This document shows positions 1 through 5,787 of a stretch of DNA of 8,940 nucleotides, in pieces; position 1 is the stretch's first letter; every line of letters starts with the position of its first letter. The DNA lies in NCBI GenBank assembly GCA_028717765.1, contig JAQUNE010000048.1, forward strand, positions 1-8,940, in the 5' to 3' direction. Below the pieces are notes generated by a model that did not search any database, had not been told where the DNA came from, and saw nothing but the letters and a program-made list of their open reading frames with translations. This stretch comes from Candidatus Omnitrophota bacterium (GTDB lineage Bacteria > Omnitrophota > Koll11 > Gygaellales > Profunditerraquicolaceae). Made by a program: the position numbers and the translations under genes.

Positions 1-1104
1 CCTTTTATCGGCGGGCCATTGCTTTTATTTGTACTTTATTACGGCCTATATAAATTCGTGGGAGTTTTCGGCGCTGGCGTATTGGTAGATTTTCTGGAAA
101 AACATGTTTTTTCCACGCATGTCAATCCGATAGCGATTAACCTGGTGCATCGTGGTATCCCTTTTGCGCCGTTACAGGATCTATTAGTCGGGGAATATGG
201 CATTATTACTCTCGGAATACGTTATGCCTTTGCGATTATCCTGCCGATTGTGGCGACATTTTTCTTTGCCTTCGCGATTATCGAAGATACCGGGTATTTA
301 CCGCGCCTAGCCATGCTAGTGGATCAGCTTTTTAAAAGAATCGGGCTCTCTGGTAGGGCGGTAATTCCGTTAGTATTAGGTTTAGGCTGTAGTACTATGG
401 CCACAATAGTAACGCGCACCCTGCCAAGCAAGAGGGAGCGGATCATCGCTACACTTCTTTTGGCATTAGCGATTCCTTGTTCCGCGCAGATGGGCGTAAT
501 TATGGCGTTACTTGGCGGTAAACCGCTGGGGTTAGTGGTTTGGCTATCGGTAATCATCGTGGTATTTTTACTAGTTGGATTTCTCGCTGCTAAAATTATG
601 CCAGGAGAATTGCCTTCTTTTTATATGGAGATACCTCCTTTAAGGCTGCCGCATCTTTTTAATATTTTACGTAAAACTTTTGTGCGCCTGCAATGGTATT
701 TTCTGGAAGTATTGCCGCTTTTTATTTTTGCCAGTATTTTTATTTGGCTTGGGCAGTTAACCGGAATATTTAACCTTTTAGTAAAAATTTTAGAGTATCC
801 GGTGCGTTGGATCGGCTTGCCTTCGGAAGCTGCAGTGGCATTTTTATTTGGTTTTTTCCGCAGGGATTACGGTGCCGCCGGTTTGTATGATCTAAAAAAA
901 ATCGGAGCCTTGTCAGGAAATCAATTAGTCATTGGCTGTGTTACCCTGACCTTGTTTTTGCCATGTATTGCCCAGCTTTTAATGAATATAAAAGAACGCG
1001 GAATACGGCTGGGAATTGCCATGTCAGTTTTTATCCTTTTCTTTTCATTTGCCGTAGGGTTCACCGTTAACCAGATTTTTATTTTATTTAATTTACACAT
1101 TTAA
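1..1104 (+). CDS. feoB: Ferrous iron transporter FeoB, C-terminal membrane part (5' truncated)
   Basis: This is the membrane half of FeoB, which imports Fe(II) across the inner membrane using its N-terminal GTPase domain. The frame is open from base 1, so the 367 visible codons are the 3' part of a gene that starts upstream; the TTG at 19 is an internal Leu codon, not a start. Both Gate regions are visible: GLGC with its Cys at 388-390 followed by TRTLPSKRER, then IPCSAQ with Cys at 478-480, and the second Gate LPCIAQ with Cys at 964-966. The segment FFRRDYGAAGL (853-885) is typical of one FeoB subgroup. Several hydrophobic helices span the rest. The Gate reads PCSAQ rather than the more familiar SCSAR, which marks a variant subfamily and not a defect. 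The GTPase and GDI domains lie outside the window. A FeoA-domain gene follows 18 nt downstream, which supports the assignment. Confidence 0.95.
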   Translation, partial: PFIGGPLLLFVLYYGLYKFVGVFGAGVLVDFLEKHVFSTHVNPIAINLVHRGIPFAPLQDLLVGEYGIITLGIRYAFAIILPIVATFFFAFAIIEDTGYLPRLAMLVDQLFKRIGLSGRAVIPLVLGLGCSTMATIVTRTLPSKRERIIATLLLALAIPCSAQMGVIMALLGGKPLGLVVWLSVIIVVFLLVGFLAAKIMPGELPSFYMEIPPLRLPHLFNILRKTFVRLQWYFLEVLPLFIFASIFIWLGQLTGIFNLLVKILEYPVRWIGLPSEAAVAFLFGFFRRDYGAAGLYDLKKIGALSGNQLVIGCVTLTLFLPCIAQLLMNIKERGIRLGIAMSVFILFFSFAVGFTVNQIFILFNLHI

Positions 1105-1122
1105 TCAAAAAGGGGCTTTTAG

Positions 1123-1371
1123 ATGCACAGCGTTGGTAAAGAAGAGATATTCTCGTTATTAGAACTAAAAACAAAGAGGAAAGGTAAAATCGCTTATCTG
1201 CGCGCAAAAGATAAAAATCAAATGCAAAAATTAATTTCTATCGGAGCGCTGCCCGGGGCAGCAATTGTATTAGTACAAAAGTTTCCTTCTTATGTTTTTG
1301 AGCTTGGGCACAGTCAATTTGCCGTAGATAAGGAATTGGCCCAGGCGATATATGTCAAGGTGTCCAGATGA
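1123..1371 (+). CDS. feoA: FeoA-domain protein, small partner of FeoB
   Basis: An 82-residue protein with the FeoA (SH3-like beta barrel) pattern: basic segments, then KLISIGALPGAAI matching the family's 'rL..lGl.pG..v', then PSYVFELGHSQFAVDKELAQ matching 'aP..i.v.g..lal...la', and a final IYVKV strand. FeoA is a cytosolic protein thought to act with FeoB in ferrous iron uptake; the mechanism is unsettled. About 20 extra residues precede the domain core. The ATG at 1123 follows an AGGGG Shine-Dalgarno at 1111-1115 with 7 nt spacing. The gene lies downstream of feoB, whereas feoA often comes first, so another feoA may exist upstream of the window. Its stop codon overlaps the start of the next gene as ATGA, implying translational coupling. 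Confidence 0.85.
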   Translation: MHSVGKEEIFSLLELKTKRKGKIAYLRAKDKNQMQKLISIGALPGAAIVLVQKFPSYVFELGHSQFAVDKELAQAIYVKVSR

Positions 1372-2372
1372 AAGCGATCGCTTTGATTTCCGGCGGACTG
1401 GATAGCACTTTAGCTGTAAAATTGATGCAAGATTTAGGCATAGAATTAATTTGCCTAAATACGGTCAGCCCTTTTTGTCAGTGTAACCATCGTTCCAGTT
1501 CAGGCTGTTTTCATGGTGCGGCAGAAGTAGCTAAAGACTTAGGGCTAAAATTAATCAGCATTAATGTCGCCGAAGAATTTTTACCAATCGTAAAGAACCC
1601 CAAGCATGGTTACGGTTCTAATATGAATCCTTGTATTGATTGTCGGATACTGCTTTTTAAAAAGGCAAAAGAGGCAATGCAAAAAGAAGGTGCGTCATTT
1701 CTCATTAGCGGAGAAGTATTAGGCCAGCGGCCGATGTCGCAGAGATTACATAAGATGCAGTTAATTGAGAGGGAAGCTGGCGTTGAAGGCTTAGTTTTAC
1801 GCCCACTTTCAGCAAAGGTGCTCGCACCCACGCTTATGGAAAAGCAAGGCTGGATAGAAAGGGGTAAATTATTGGCGATTAGTGGCAGAGGAAGAAGAGA
1901 GCAGATTGCTTTAGCATCCAGTTTTGGGATTAATGATTATCCTTGTCCTGCCGGCGGTTGCCTGCTTACCGATGTTGGGTTTAGTAGGCGATTAAAGGAT
2001 CTCTTAAAATACTCAGAGTTTAATCTTGAAAATATTTTTTTGCTTAAGGTTGGTAGGCATTTTCGCCTGAATGAAGAGGTAAAATTAGTAGTTGGCAGGA
2101 ATGAAGAGGAGAACAAGCGCATAACTAATTTATTAAAAGAAGAGGATTTTCTTTTTTCTCCCGATGAAAAAATAGCCGGGCCGACTTGCTTGGGCAGGGG
2201 AAAATTTAATCAGAGCTTGATTAAACTTTCCTGTAGTATCGCCAGTTATTATGCGGATTTAAATGGCGCGGTAGGCACTGATATAATCTGCAAAAAATTT
2301 TCCGGAGAACAACTGAGAATAACGCAAGCTTTCCCTCTGGCAGAATCCGAATTAGTTAAATTGCGAATATGA
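1368..2372 (+). CDS. PP-loop ATPase, MnmA/ThiI-like thiolase-type protein
   Basis: A 334-residue N-type ATP pyrophosphatase. The PP-loop SGGLDS is at residues 8-13, the usual site for adenylating a substrate carbonyl. Cysteines are at 37, 39 and 47, a CxxC-like NPCIDC is at 87-92, GEVLGQRPMSQ is at 115-125, and YPCPAGGCLL carries Cys193 and Cys198. In MnmA, a Cys after an NP motif and a later Cys near a G(x)C motif carry the sulfur chemistry, and the pairs here look equivalent. Such cysteines can also bind a 4Fe-4S cluster, as in related thiolases. The C-terminal third (from about 210) resembles the small NFACT-R-like RNA-binding domain found on this family, which fits a tRNA substrate. The family is commonly annotated as a tRNA thiouridylation enzyme, but the base modified is unknown. 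Translation can start from AAGGTG at 1357-1362, 5 nt before the ATG. It overlaps both neighbours by 4 nt. The PP-loop class is certain; the reaction is inferred. Confidence 0.85.
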   Translation: MKAIALISGGLDSTLAVKLMQDLGIELICLNTVSPFCQCNHRSSSGCFHGAAEVAKDLGLKLISINVAEEFLPIVKNPKHGYGSNMNPCIDCRILLFKKAKEAMQKEGASFLISGEVLGQRPMSQRLHKMQLIEREAGVEGLVLRPLSAKVLAPTLMEKQGWIERGKLLAISGRGRREQIALASSFGINDYPCPAGGCLLTDVGFSRRLKDLLKYSEFNLENIFLLKVGRHFRLNEEVKLVVGRNEEENKRITNLLKEEDFLFSPDEKIAGPTCLGRGKFNQSLIKLSCSIASYYADLNGAVGTDIICKKFSGEQLRITQAFPLAESELVKLRI

Positions 2373-3382
2373 GAGAAGCATTGCTTTATGAAAAGCTTGG
2401 GTCTAATATTGTGCATTGTTTTCTCTGCAGCCATCACTGCCAAATTAATGACGGGCATTTTGGTTTTTGCGGGGTGAGACAAAATTTAAAAGGCACCCTT
2501 TATACCTATGCCTATGGTAAGGTAATTGCCGCGCATGTCGATCCAATTGAAAAAAAGCCACTCTATCATTTTTTACCTGGAACTTCTAGCTTTTCTATAG
2601 CTACTATCGGCTGTAATTTTCGCTGTGGATTTTGCCAGAATTGGGAGATCTCACAGAAATCTTTCCGGGATAGCCAGATTTTAGGCGGTGCAGAATTATC
2701 TCCAGAAAGAATTGTCAAGGAGGCGCTGGAGAATCAATGCCAGAGCATATCTTATACTTATACTGAGCCGACGATATTTTTTGAATATGCATTAGAAACC
2801 GCAAAATTAGCCAAAGCTAAAGGATTAAAGAATGTTTTTGTCACCAATGGGTATATGACTAAAGAGGCGCTAGTTTTGATCAGGCCATATCTGGATGCGG
2901 CAAATGTAGATTTAAAGTTTTTTAAAGAAGAATCTTACAGAAAAATTTGCGCCGGCAGCTTAACGCCGGTGTTAGATTCTATCAAGTTGATGCGGGAAAT
3001 GGGCATCTGGGTGGAAGTAACTACTTTGATCGTGCCGCAAGAAAATGATTCTGCGCAGGAACTTGTTCAGATCGCCGGGTTTATCGCTTCCGTGGATAAA
3101 GATATTCCTTGGCATGTTTCGCGTTTTCATCCGGATTATAAATTTATTGATCATAGCTTTACTCCTGAGGATACTCTGAAGATGGCACTGGAAGAGGGAA
3201 AGAATGCCGGCCTTAGCTTTATATATGCCGGAAACGTCTCGGGCTTTGGAGAGGATACCTTTTGCGCGCATTGTCAGAAATTATTGATCCGAAGGGAAGG
3301 CTTTAATGTTTTAGAGTCGCATCTTAAAGGGAATAAGTGCGTCTATTGCAGCCAAAATTTGGCCGGAGTATTCACTAATTAA
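2369..3382 (+). CDS. amrS: AmmeMemoRadiSam system radical SAM enzyme
   Basis: A 337-residue radical SAM protein. The 4Fe-4S cluster motif is GCNFRCGFC with Cys82, Cys86 and Cys89 (CxxxCxxC), followed by QNWEIS, which is typical of the AmrS family once annotated as PflA-like. An N-terminal cysteine set (C17, C20, C24, C34) precedes it, and the C terminus has two CxxC pairs (C299/C302 and C324/C327) that could bind zinc or a further cluster. SYTYTEPT at 128-135, VFVTNGY at 156-162 and VDLKFF at 180-185 fit strands of the radical SAM barrel. In other genomes the family sits with AMMECR1 and MEMO genes; neither is in this window, and the reaction is not known to me with certainty. The ATG overlaps the PP-loop gene stop (ATGA) and has no clear Shine-Dalgarno, so translational coupling is likely. 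Its tight link to feoB/feoA fits a need for iron. Confidence 0.9.
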   Translation: MREALLYEKLGSNIVHCFLCSHHCQINDGHFGFCGVRQNLKGTLYTYAYGKVIAAHVDPIEKKPLYHFLPGTSSFSIATIGCNFRCGFCQNWEISQKSFRDSQILGGAELSPERIVKEALENQCQSISYTYTEPTIFFEYALETAKLAKAKGLKNVFVTNGYMTKEALVLIRPYLDAANVDLKFFKEESYRKICAGSLTPVLDSIKLMREMGIWVEVTTLIVPQENDSAQELVQIAGFIASVDKDIPWHVSRFHPDYKFIDHSFTPEDTLKMALEEGKNAGLSFIYAGNVSGFGEDTFCAHCQKLLIRREGFNVLESHLKGNKCVYCSQNLAGVFTN

Positions 3383-3402
3383 TTTTAGAGAGGAGAGGTA
3401 AA

Positions 3403-3624
3403 ATGGCAGTGAAGTTTAAAGTAATCACCTTAGTTTTAATTTTACTCCTTGTCGGTTTTTTTACGCTCGATAAGCCCTCGCAGGCACAAGCAGAGAAAAG
3501 TTCTGAAACAGCAGATTCTTCTAAGCTTGAACAAATATTTGAATCCCAAAAAGAGATTTTAAGCCAACTAGCTCTGATCAAAGAACAACTGGATAGTATT
3601 CAACTTCATACAAATAAGCTCTGA
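3403..3624 (+). CDS. Small exported or membrane-anchored coiled-coil protein, unknown function
   Basis: A 73-residue protein I do not recognise. Residues 5-20 are strongly hydrophobic after a basic start, and AQA at 28-30 is a possible signal peptidase I site, so it is either secreted or held by an N-terminal anchor. Residues 42-73 form a clean heptad pattern: a positions L42, Q49, L56, L63, T70; d positions I45, I52, I59, I66, L73. This predicts a short parallel coiled coil, so the protein is probably an oligomer. A strong Shine-Dalgarno (AGGAGAGG, 3391-3398) sits just ahead of the ATG, and the gene begins 20 nt after the radical SAM gene, so it could be the last gene of that operon. The strong ribosome site and regular heptads make it a real gene; no function is assigned. 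Confidence 0.75.
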   Translation: MAVKFKVITLVLILLLVGFFTLDKPSQAQAEKSSETADSSKLEQIFESQKEILSQLALIKEQLDSIQLHTNKL

Positions 3625-3657
3625 TTGTAAGGGGATCAAATAAAGCATAGATTGGGG

Positions 3658-3686
3658 TTGAATTCAGGTTGTTTATGGTATATACT
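3658..3686 (+). promoter_or_regulatory. Predicted sigma70-type promoter, leaderless placement
   Basis: The -35 candidate TTGAAT (3658-3663, 4 of 6 consensus) and the -10 TATACT (3681-3686, 5 of 6) are separated by exactly 17 nt. The expected transcription start is about 3692-3694, which coincides with the ATG at 3694. No Shine-Dalgarno precedes that ATG. It would drive the two small genes up to the terminator at 4280. This is a motif match by eye; an experimentally different start is possible. Confidence 0.5.
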
Positions 3687-3693
3687 TAAAACA

Positions 3694-3969
3694 ATGAAAA
3701 GATCATATTTTTTGAAGATAATTTGCTGTTTTTTGTTCTTGTTTTCGCTAGTTGCCTTTATTAAGGCAGTTTGCGATGACGAAGAATCCTCATTGAATAC
3801 GCTGTGCGGCAACGTCGGTGACCTGCGCTATTACGAAGTTTTAGCCGAACATCTTAATGCCATAGGCAGCATATTCTATGAACAACGCCATGATTTACTC
3901 GGCCTGGAATCCTTTATTTTATACCTGGAAAGACAGGAGAAATCTCCCCCTTTTAGAGCCTTCGCGTAA
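3694..3969 (+). CDS. Small exported protein with four cysteines, unknown function
   Basis: A 91-residue protein from the ATG at 3694. I chose this over an upstream in-frame TTG at 3652 because the ATG puts the basic MKRS start directly before the hydrophobic stretch (residues 6-22), giving a normal signal peptide or anchor, and because a near-consensus promoter lies between the two candidates. The remaining part is mixed alpha-helical and acidic, with DDEESS at 28-33 and a helix-like region from about 42 to 80, ending in SPPFRAFA. Cysteines are at 11, 12, 27 and 38; the last two would be outside the membrane and could pair. No known domain is recognisable. It has no Shine-Dalgarno, unlike its neighbours on either side. 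Its short, exported character and position between iron and copper gene groups do not suffice to assign a role. Confidence 0.6.
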   Translation: MKRSYFLKIICCFLFLFSLVAFIKAVCDDEESSLNTLCGNVGDLRYYEVLAEHLNAIGSIFYEQRHDLLGLESFILYLERQEKSPPFRAFA

Positions 3970-4017
3970 AATCCCAGAAATTTTTTAAATTTAACCATCA
4001 AAGAAAGGATAATTATT

Positions 4018-4257
4018 ATGAAACGCACTTTAATTGCTTTAGTAATTCTTGGGCTTACCAGTGTTTGGTGTTTTGCCCAAGGCACGCCCGTTTCCGGAAC
4101 GGTAGCTACGGAAACAAAAGATAAAGATGCCCTTAAAGTAACAGAGCATCCCCAAAATACAAAAGGGGTAAAAAAAGAAGTAGGAAAACCAAAAAAGAAG
4201 AAAAAGCTGATTCACCACAATCAGCAGAAAGAAGAAAAACCTGTAACAAAGCAATAA
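4018..4257 (+). CDS. Small secreted lysine-rich protein, unknown function
   Basis: A 79-residue protein with a clear signal peptide: MKRT, a hydrophobic core at 5-18, and probable cleavage after CFA at about residue 20. The mature part (about 59 residues) is low in complexity and very basic, with a run of five lysines in KPKKKKKL near residues 58-65 and few hydrophobic residues, so it is probably disordered. It could bind nucleic acid, polyanionic cell-wall polymer or lipopolysaccharide, but this is inference from charge alone. AAAGGA at 4004-4009 gives a good Shine-Dalgarno with 8 nt to the ATG. It is the last gene before the terminator at 4280-4319. Composition is unlike all neighbours. The signal peptide and ribosome site support a real gene despite the biased sequence. 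Confidence 0.7.
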   Translation: MKRTLIALVILGLTSVWCFAQGTPVSGTVATETKDKDALKVTEHPQNTKGVKKEVGKPKKKKKLIHHNQQKEEKPVTKQ

Positions 4258-4279
4258 GTTGTTAAAAATGTTCCTTCAT

Positions 4280-4319
4280 AAGGGCAGATACCTCTTTTTT
4301 ATGTATCTGCCCTTTTTTT
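4280..4319 (+). terminator. Strong intrinsic (rho-independent) terminator
   Basis: A perfect 12-bp stem pairs 4280-4291 (AAGGGCAGATAC) with 4303-4314 (GTATCTGCCCTT) around an 11-nt loop rich in T, and runs straight into a T tract ending at 4319. It follows the lysine-rich gene by 22 nt and separates it from the thiM operon. There is no T tract on the opposite side, so it works in the + direction only. Confidence 0.93.
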
Positions 4320-4334
4320 ATGCATAAATTTTGC

Positions 4335-4363
4335 TTGCGAGCCAGTGAAACTTAGTATATGAT
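4335..4363 (+). promoter_or_regulatory. Predicted sigma70-type promoter of the thiM-copA operon
   Basis: TTGCGA at 4335-4340 (4 of 6) and TATGAT at 4358-4363 (5 of 6) are 17 nt apart. The expected start point is about 4369-4371, only 2-4 nt before the thiM ATG at 4373. There is therefore no room for a leader, a Shine-Dalgarno or a riboswitch. The site lies just after the terminator, as expected for the head of a new transcription unit. An alternative -35, TTGCTT at 4331-4336, would have poorer spacing. Confidence 0.55.
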
Positions 4364-4372
4364 TTGAAGATC

Positions 4373-5176
4373 ATGAAAAAAATTCAGATTGATGCCTATA
4401 GTTTATTACAAAAGATTAGATTGGAAAAACCGCTCATCCACCATCTGACCAATTGGGTGACTATCTATGATTGCGCCAACATCGTGAAAATTATCGGGGC
4501 TTCTCCAGTAATGGCGCATGCTAAAGAAGAAGTTAGCGAAATGTCCGCAATCGCCTCCAGCCTGGTCTTAAATATCGGGACACTTACGCCGGATTTTGTT
4601 GAAGCGATGAAGCTGGCAGCGCAGAGTGCGAATCATAAGGGCATCCCGGTAATTCTTGATGTTTGCGGAGCAGGTGCCACTACTTTACGGGATAAGAAAT
4701 CTTTTGAATTACTGGAAGAAGCGAGGATCGATATTATTAAAGGCAATGCCTCAGAAATTTCGCGCATAGCCGGAGAAAAGGTGAATACAAAAGGGGTAGA
4801 TTCTTCGGTAATCGAAAAAGATTTACTTAAAGTAGCAGAGAAACTTAGCCAGGAACGTAAGTGCACAGTAGTAATTACAGGAAAAGAAGATGTTGTGGCC
4901 TCTGCGGGAAAATTTTATCTCATCAAAAATGGCACTCCTCTGATGTCGGAAATCGTCGGTACCGGATGTATGGCCACTTCATTGATCGGAACTTTCGCTG
5001 CGGTAGAGAGAGATTTTGCCTTTGCTGCTGCAGCAGCATTGGTTTGTTTTGAAATTAGTGCCGAATGCGCGGCGAAAAAAGTTTCCGGGCCGGCGGCATT
5101 CAAGGAGAGATTGTTTGACTGCATCTATTCTTTAGATAAAGAGACCATTGATAAGATGCAAAAGGTAGAGGGATGA
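4373..5176 (+). CDS. thiM: Hydroxyethylthiazole kinase
   Basis: A 267-residue cytosolic kinase of the ribokinase-like fold that phosphorylates 4-methyl-5-hydroxyethylthiazole (salvage) for thiamine phosphate synthesis. Family motifs are in order: HHLTNWV at 23-29, GASPVMAHA at 42-50, LVLNIGTLTP at 64-73, ILDVCGAGAT at 94-103, IIKGNASEI at 121-129, VITGKEDVV at 167-175 and the catalytic-region GTGCMATS at 196-203, whose Cys is the conserved active-site cysteine. The common DPVGAGAT is DVCGAGAT here, a variation that leaves the glycine-rich loop intact. Length is normal. I start at the ATG at 4373; an in-frame TTG three codons upstream lies against the -10 element. No Shine-Dalgarno is present, so a leaderless start is likely. 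Its stop overlaps thiE as ATGA. No TPP riboswitch precedes it. Confidence 0.96.
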   Translation: MKKIQIDAYSLLQKIRLEKPLIHHLTNWVTIYDCANIVKIIGASPVMAHAKEEVSEMSAIASSLVLNIGTLTPDFVEAMKLAAQSANHKGIPVILDVCGAGATTLRDKKSFELLEEARIDIIKGNASEISRIAGEKVNTKGVDSSVIEKDLLKVAEKLSQERKCTVVITGKEDVVASAGKFYLIKNGTPLMSEIVGTGCMATSLIGTFAAVERDFAFAAAAALVCFEISAECAAKKVSGPAAFKERLFDCIYSLDKETIDKMQKVEG

Positions 5177-5775
5177 AGGGTTTTTATTTTATTACCGATG
5201 CGCGACTTAGCCGCGCGGGGATTTTTAATGATGTCAAATCTGCAATAGCTGCGGGTGTGAAAGTTGTGCAGTATAGGAACAAATCTCTTAGTGCCAAGGA
5301 GGCGTTTAAGGAAGCGCTAATTTTAAGAAAACTATGCCGTAAGATAACCTTTTTAATTAATGACCGGGTTGATTTAGCGTTGGCTGTAGGGGCTGATGGA
5401 GTACATCTTGGCCAGGATGACCTTCCTTTTAAGGTAGTAAGATGGCTTTTGGGAAAAAATAAAATCATTGGCCTGACAGTGCATTCTTTAAGCCAGGCTC
5501 AAGATGCAGAAAAAATCGGCGCTAATTATTTAGGGGTTTCCCCGATTTTTAGCACAAAAACCAAATCAGATGCTGGAAAGCCCGTAGGATGTACTTTAAT
5601 TAAAAGCATTAAGCAGAGAGTTTCTTTACCTGTTATTGCAATAGGCGGAATAAACCTTTCAAATGCCAGAGAGGTTATTGCTGCAGGAGCAGATGGTTTA
5701 GCGGTAATTTCTGCGGTAGTTACAAAACCCGACGTAAAAAATGAAATCAATAAATTCCAAAAATTTTTCTCTTAA
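5173..5775 (+). CDS. thiE: Thiamine phosphate synthase
   Basis: A 200-residue TIM-barrel enzyme that couples hydroxymethylpyrimidine diphosphate with hydroxyethylthiazole phosphate (the ThiM product) to give thiamine monophosphate and pyrophosphate. Visible motifs: VVQYRNK at 31-37 (pyrimidine and diphosphate binding), NDR at 63-65, DGVHLGQDD at 75-83, GLTVHS at 100-105, YLGVSPIFSTKTKSDAGKP at 119-137, the phosphate-binding AIGGI at 156-160 and VISAV at 178-182. Length is slightly short but complete for the family. It overlaps the thiM stop by 4 nt; AAGG within thiM (5162-5165) can serve as ribosome site. No thiD or thiL is in the window, so pyrimidine phosphorylation and the final kinase step must be encoded elsewhere. 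It is followed after 12 nt by copA. Confidence 0.96.
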   Translation: MKGFYFITDARLSRAGIFNDVKSAIAAGVKVVQYRNKSLSAKEAFKEALILRKLCRKITFLINDRVDLALAVGADGVHLGQDDLPFKVVRWLLGKNKIIGLTVHSLSQAQDAEKIGANYLGVSPIFSTKTKSDAGKPVGCTLIKSIKQRVSLPVIAIGGINLSNAREVIAAGADGLAVISAVVTKPDVKNEINKFQKFFS

Positions 5776-5787
5776 AGCAGGTTAACC

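Noticed and set aside
3625..3657. Possible terminator after the coiled-coil gene
   Set aside because: No stem followed by a T tract is visible, so read-through into the next small genes remains possible.
3652..3693. N-terminal extension of the 91-residue protein from TTG 3652
   Set aside because: The extra 14 residues would place a non-basic segment before the signal peptide, no Shine-Dalgarno precedes the TTG, and the region contains a good promoter.
4039..4254. Open frame on the - strand, rich in Phe, opposite the lysine-rich gene
   Set aside because: Phe and Leu codons are the expected antisense of Lys-rich codons; the + frame has a signal peptide and a Shine-Dalgarno.
4364..4372. TTG start for thiM three codons upstream of the ATG
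   Set aside because: The TTG directly abuts the -10 element, so it would lie upstream of the likely transcription start.
4320..4372. Possible TPP riboswitch before thiM
   Set aside because: The space is about 50 nt, is filled by the promoter, and lacks the conserved CTGAGA and pyrophosphate-helix sequences.
4156..4798. 15-nt direct repeat AATACAAAAGGGGTA at 4156-4170 and 4784-4798
   Set aside because: Both copies are in coding frame as NTKGV, are unconnected to any mobile element or repeat family, and could arise by chance in AT-rich coding sequence.
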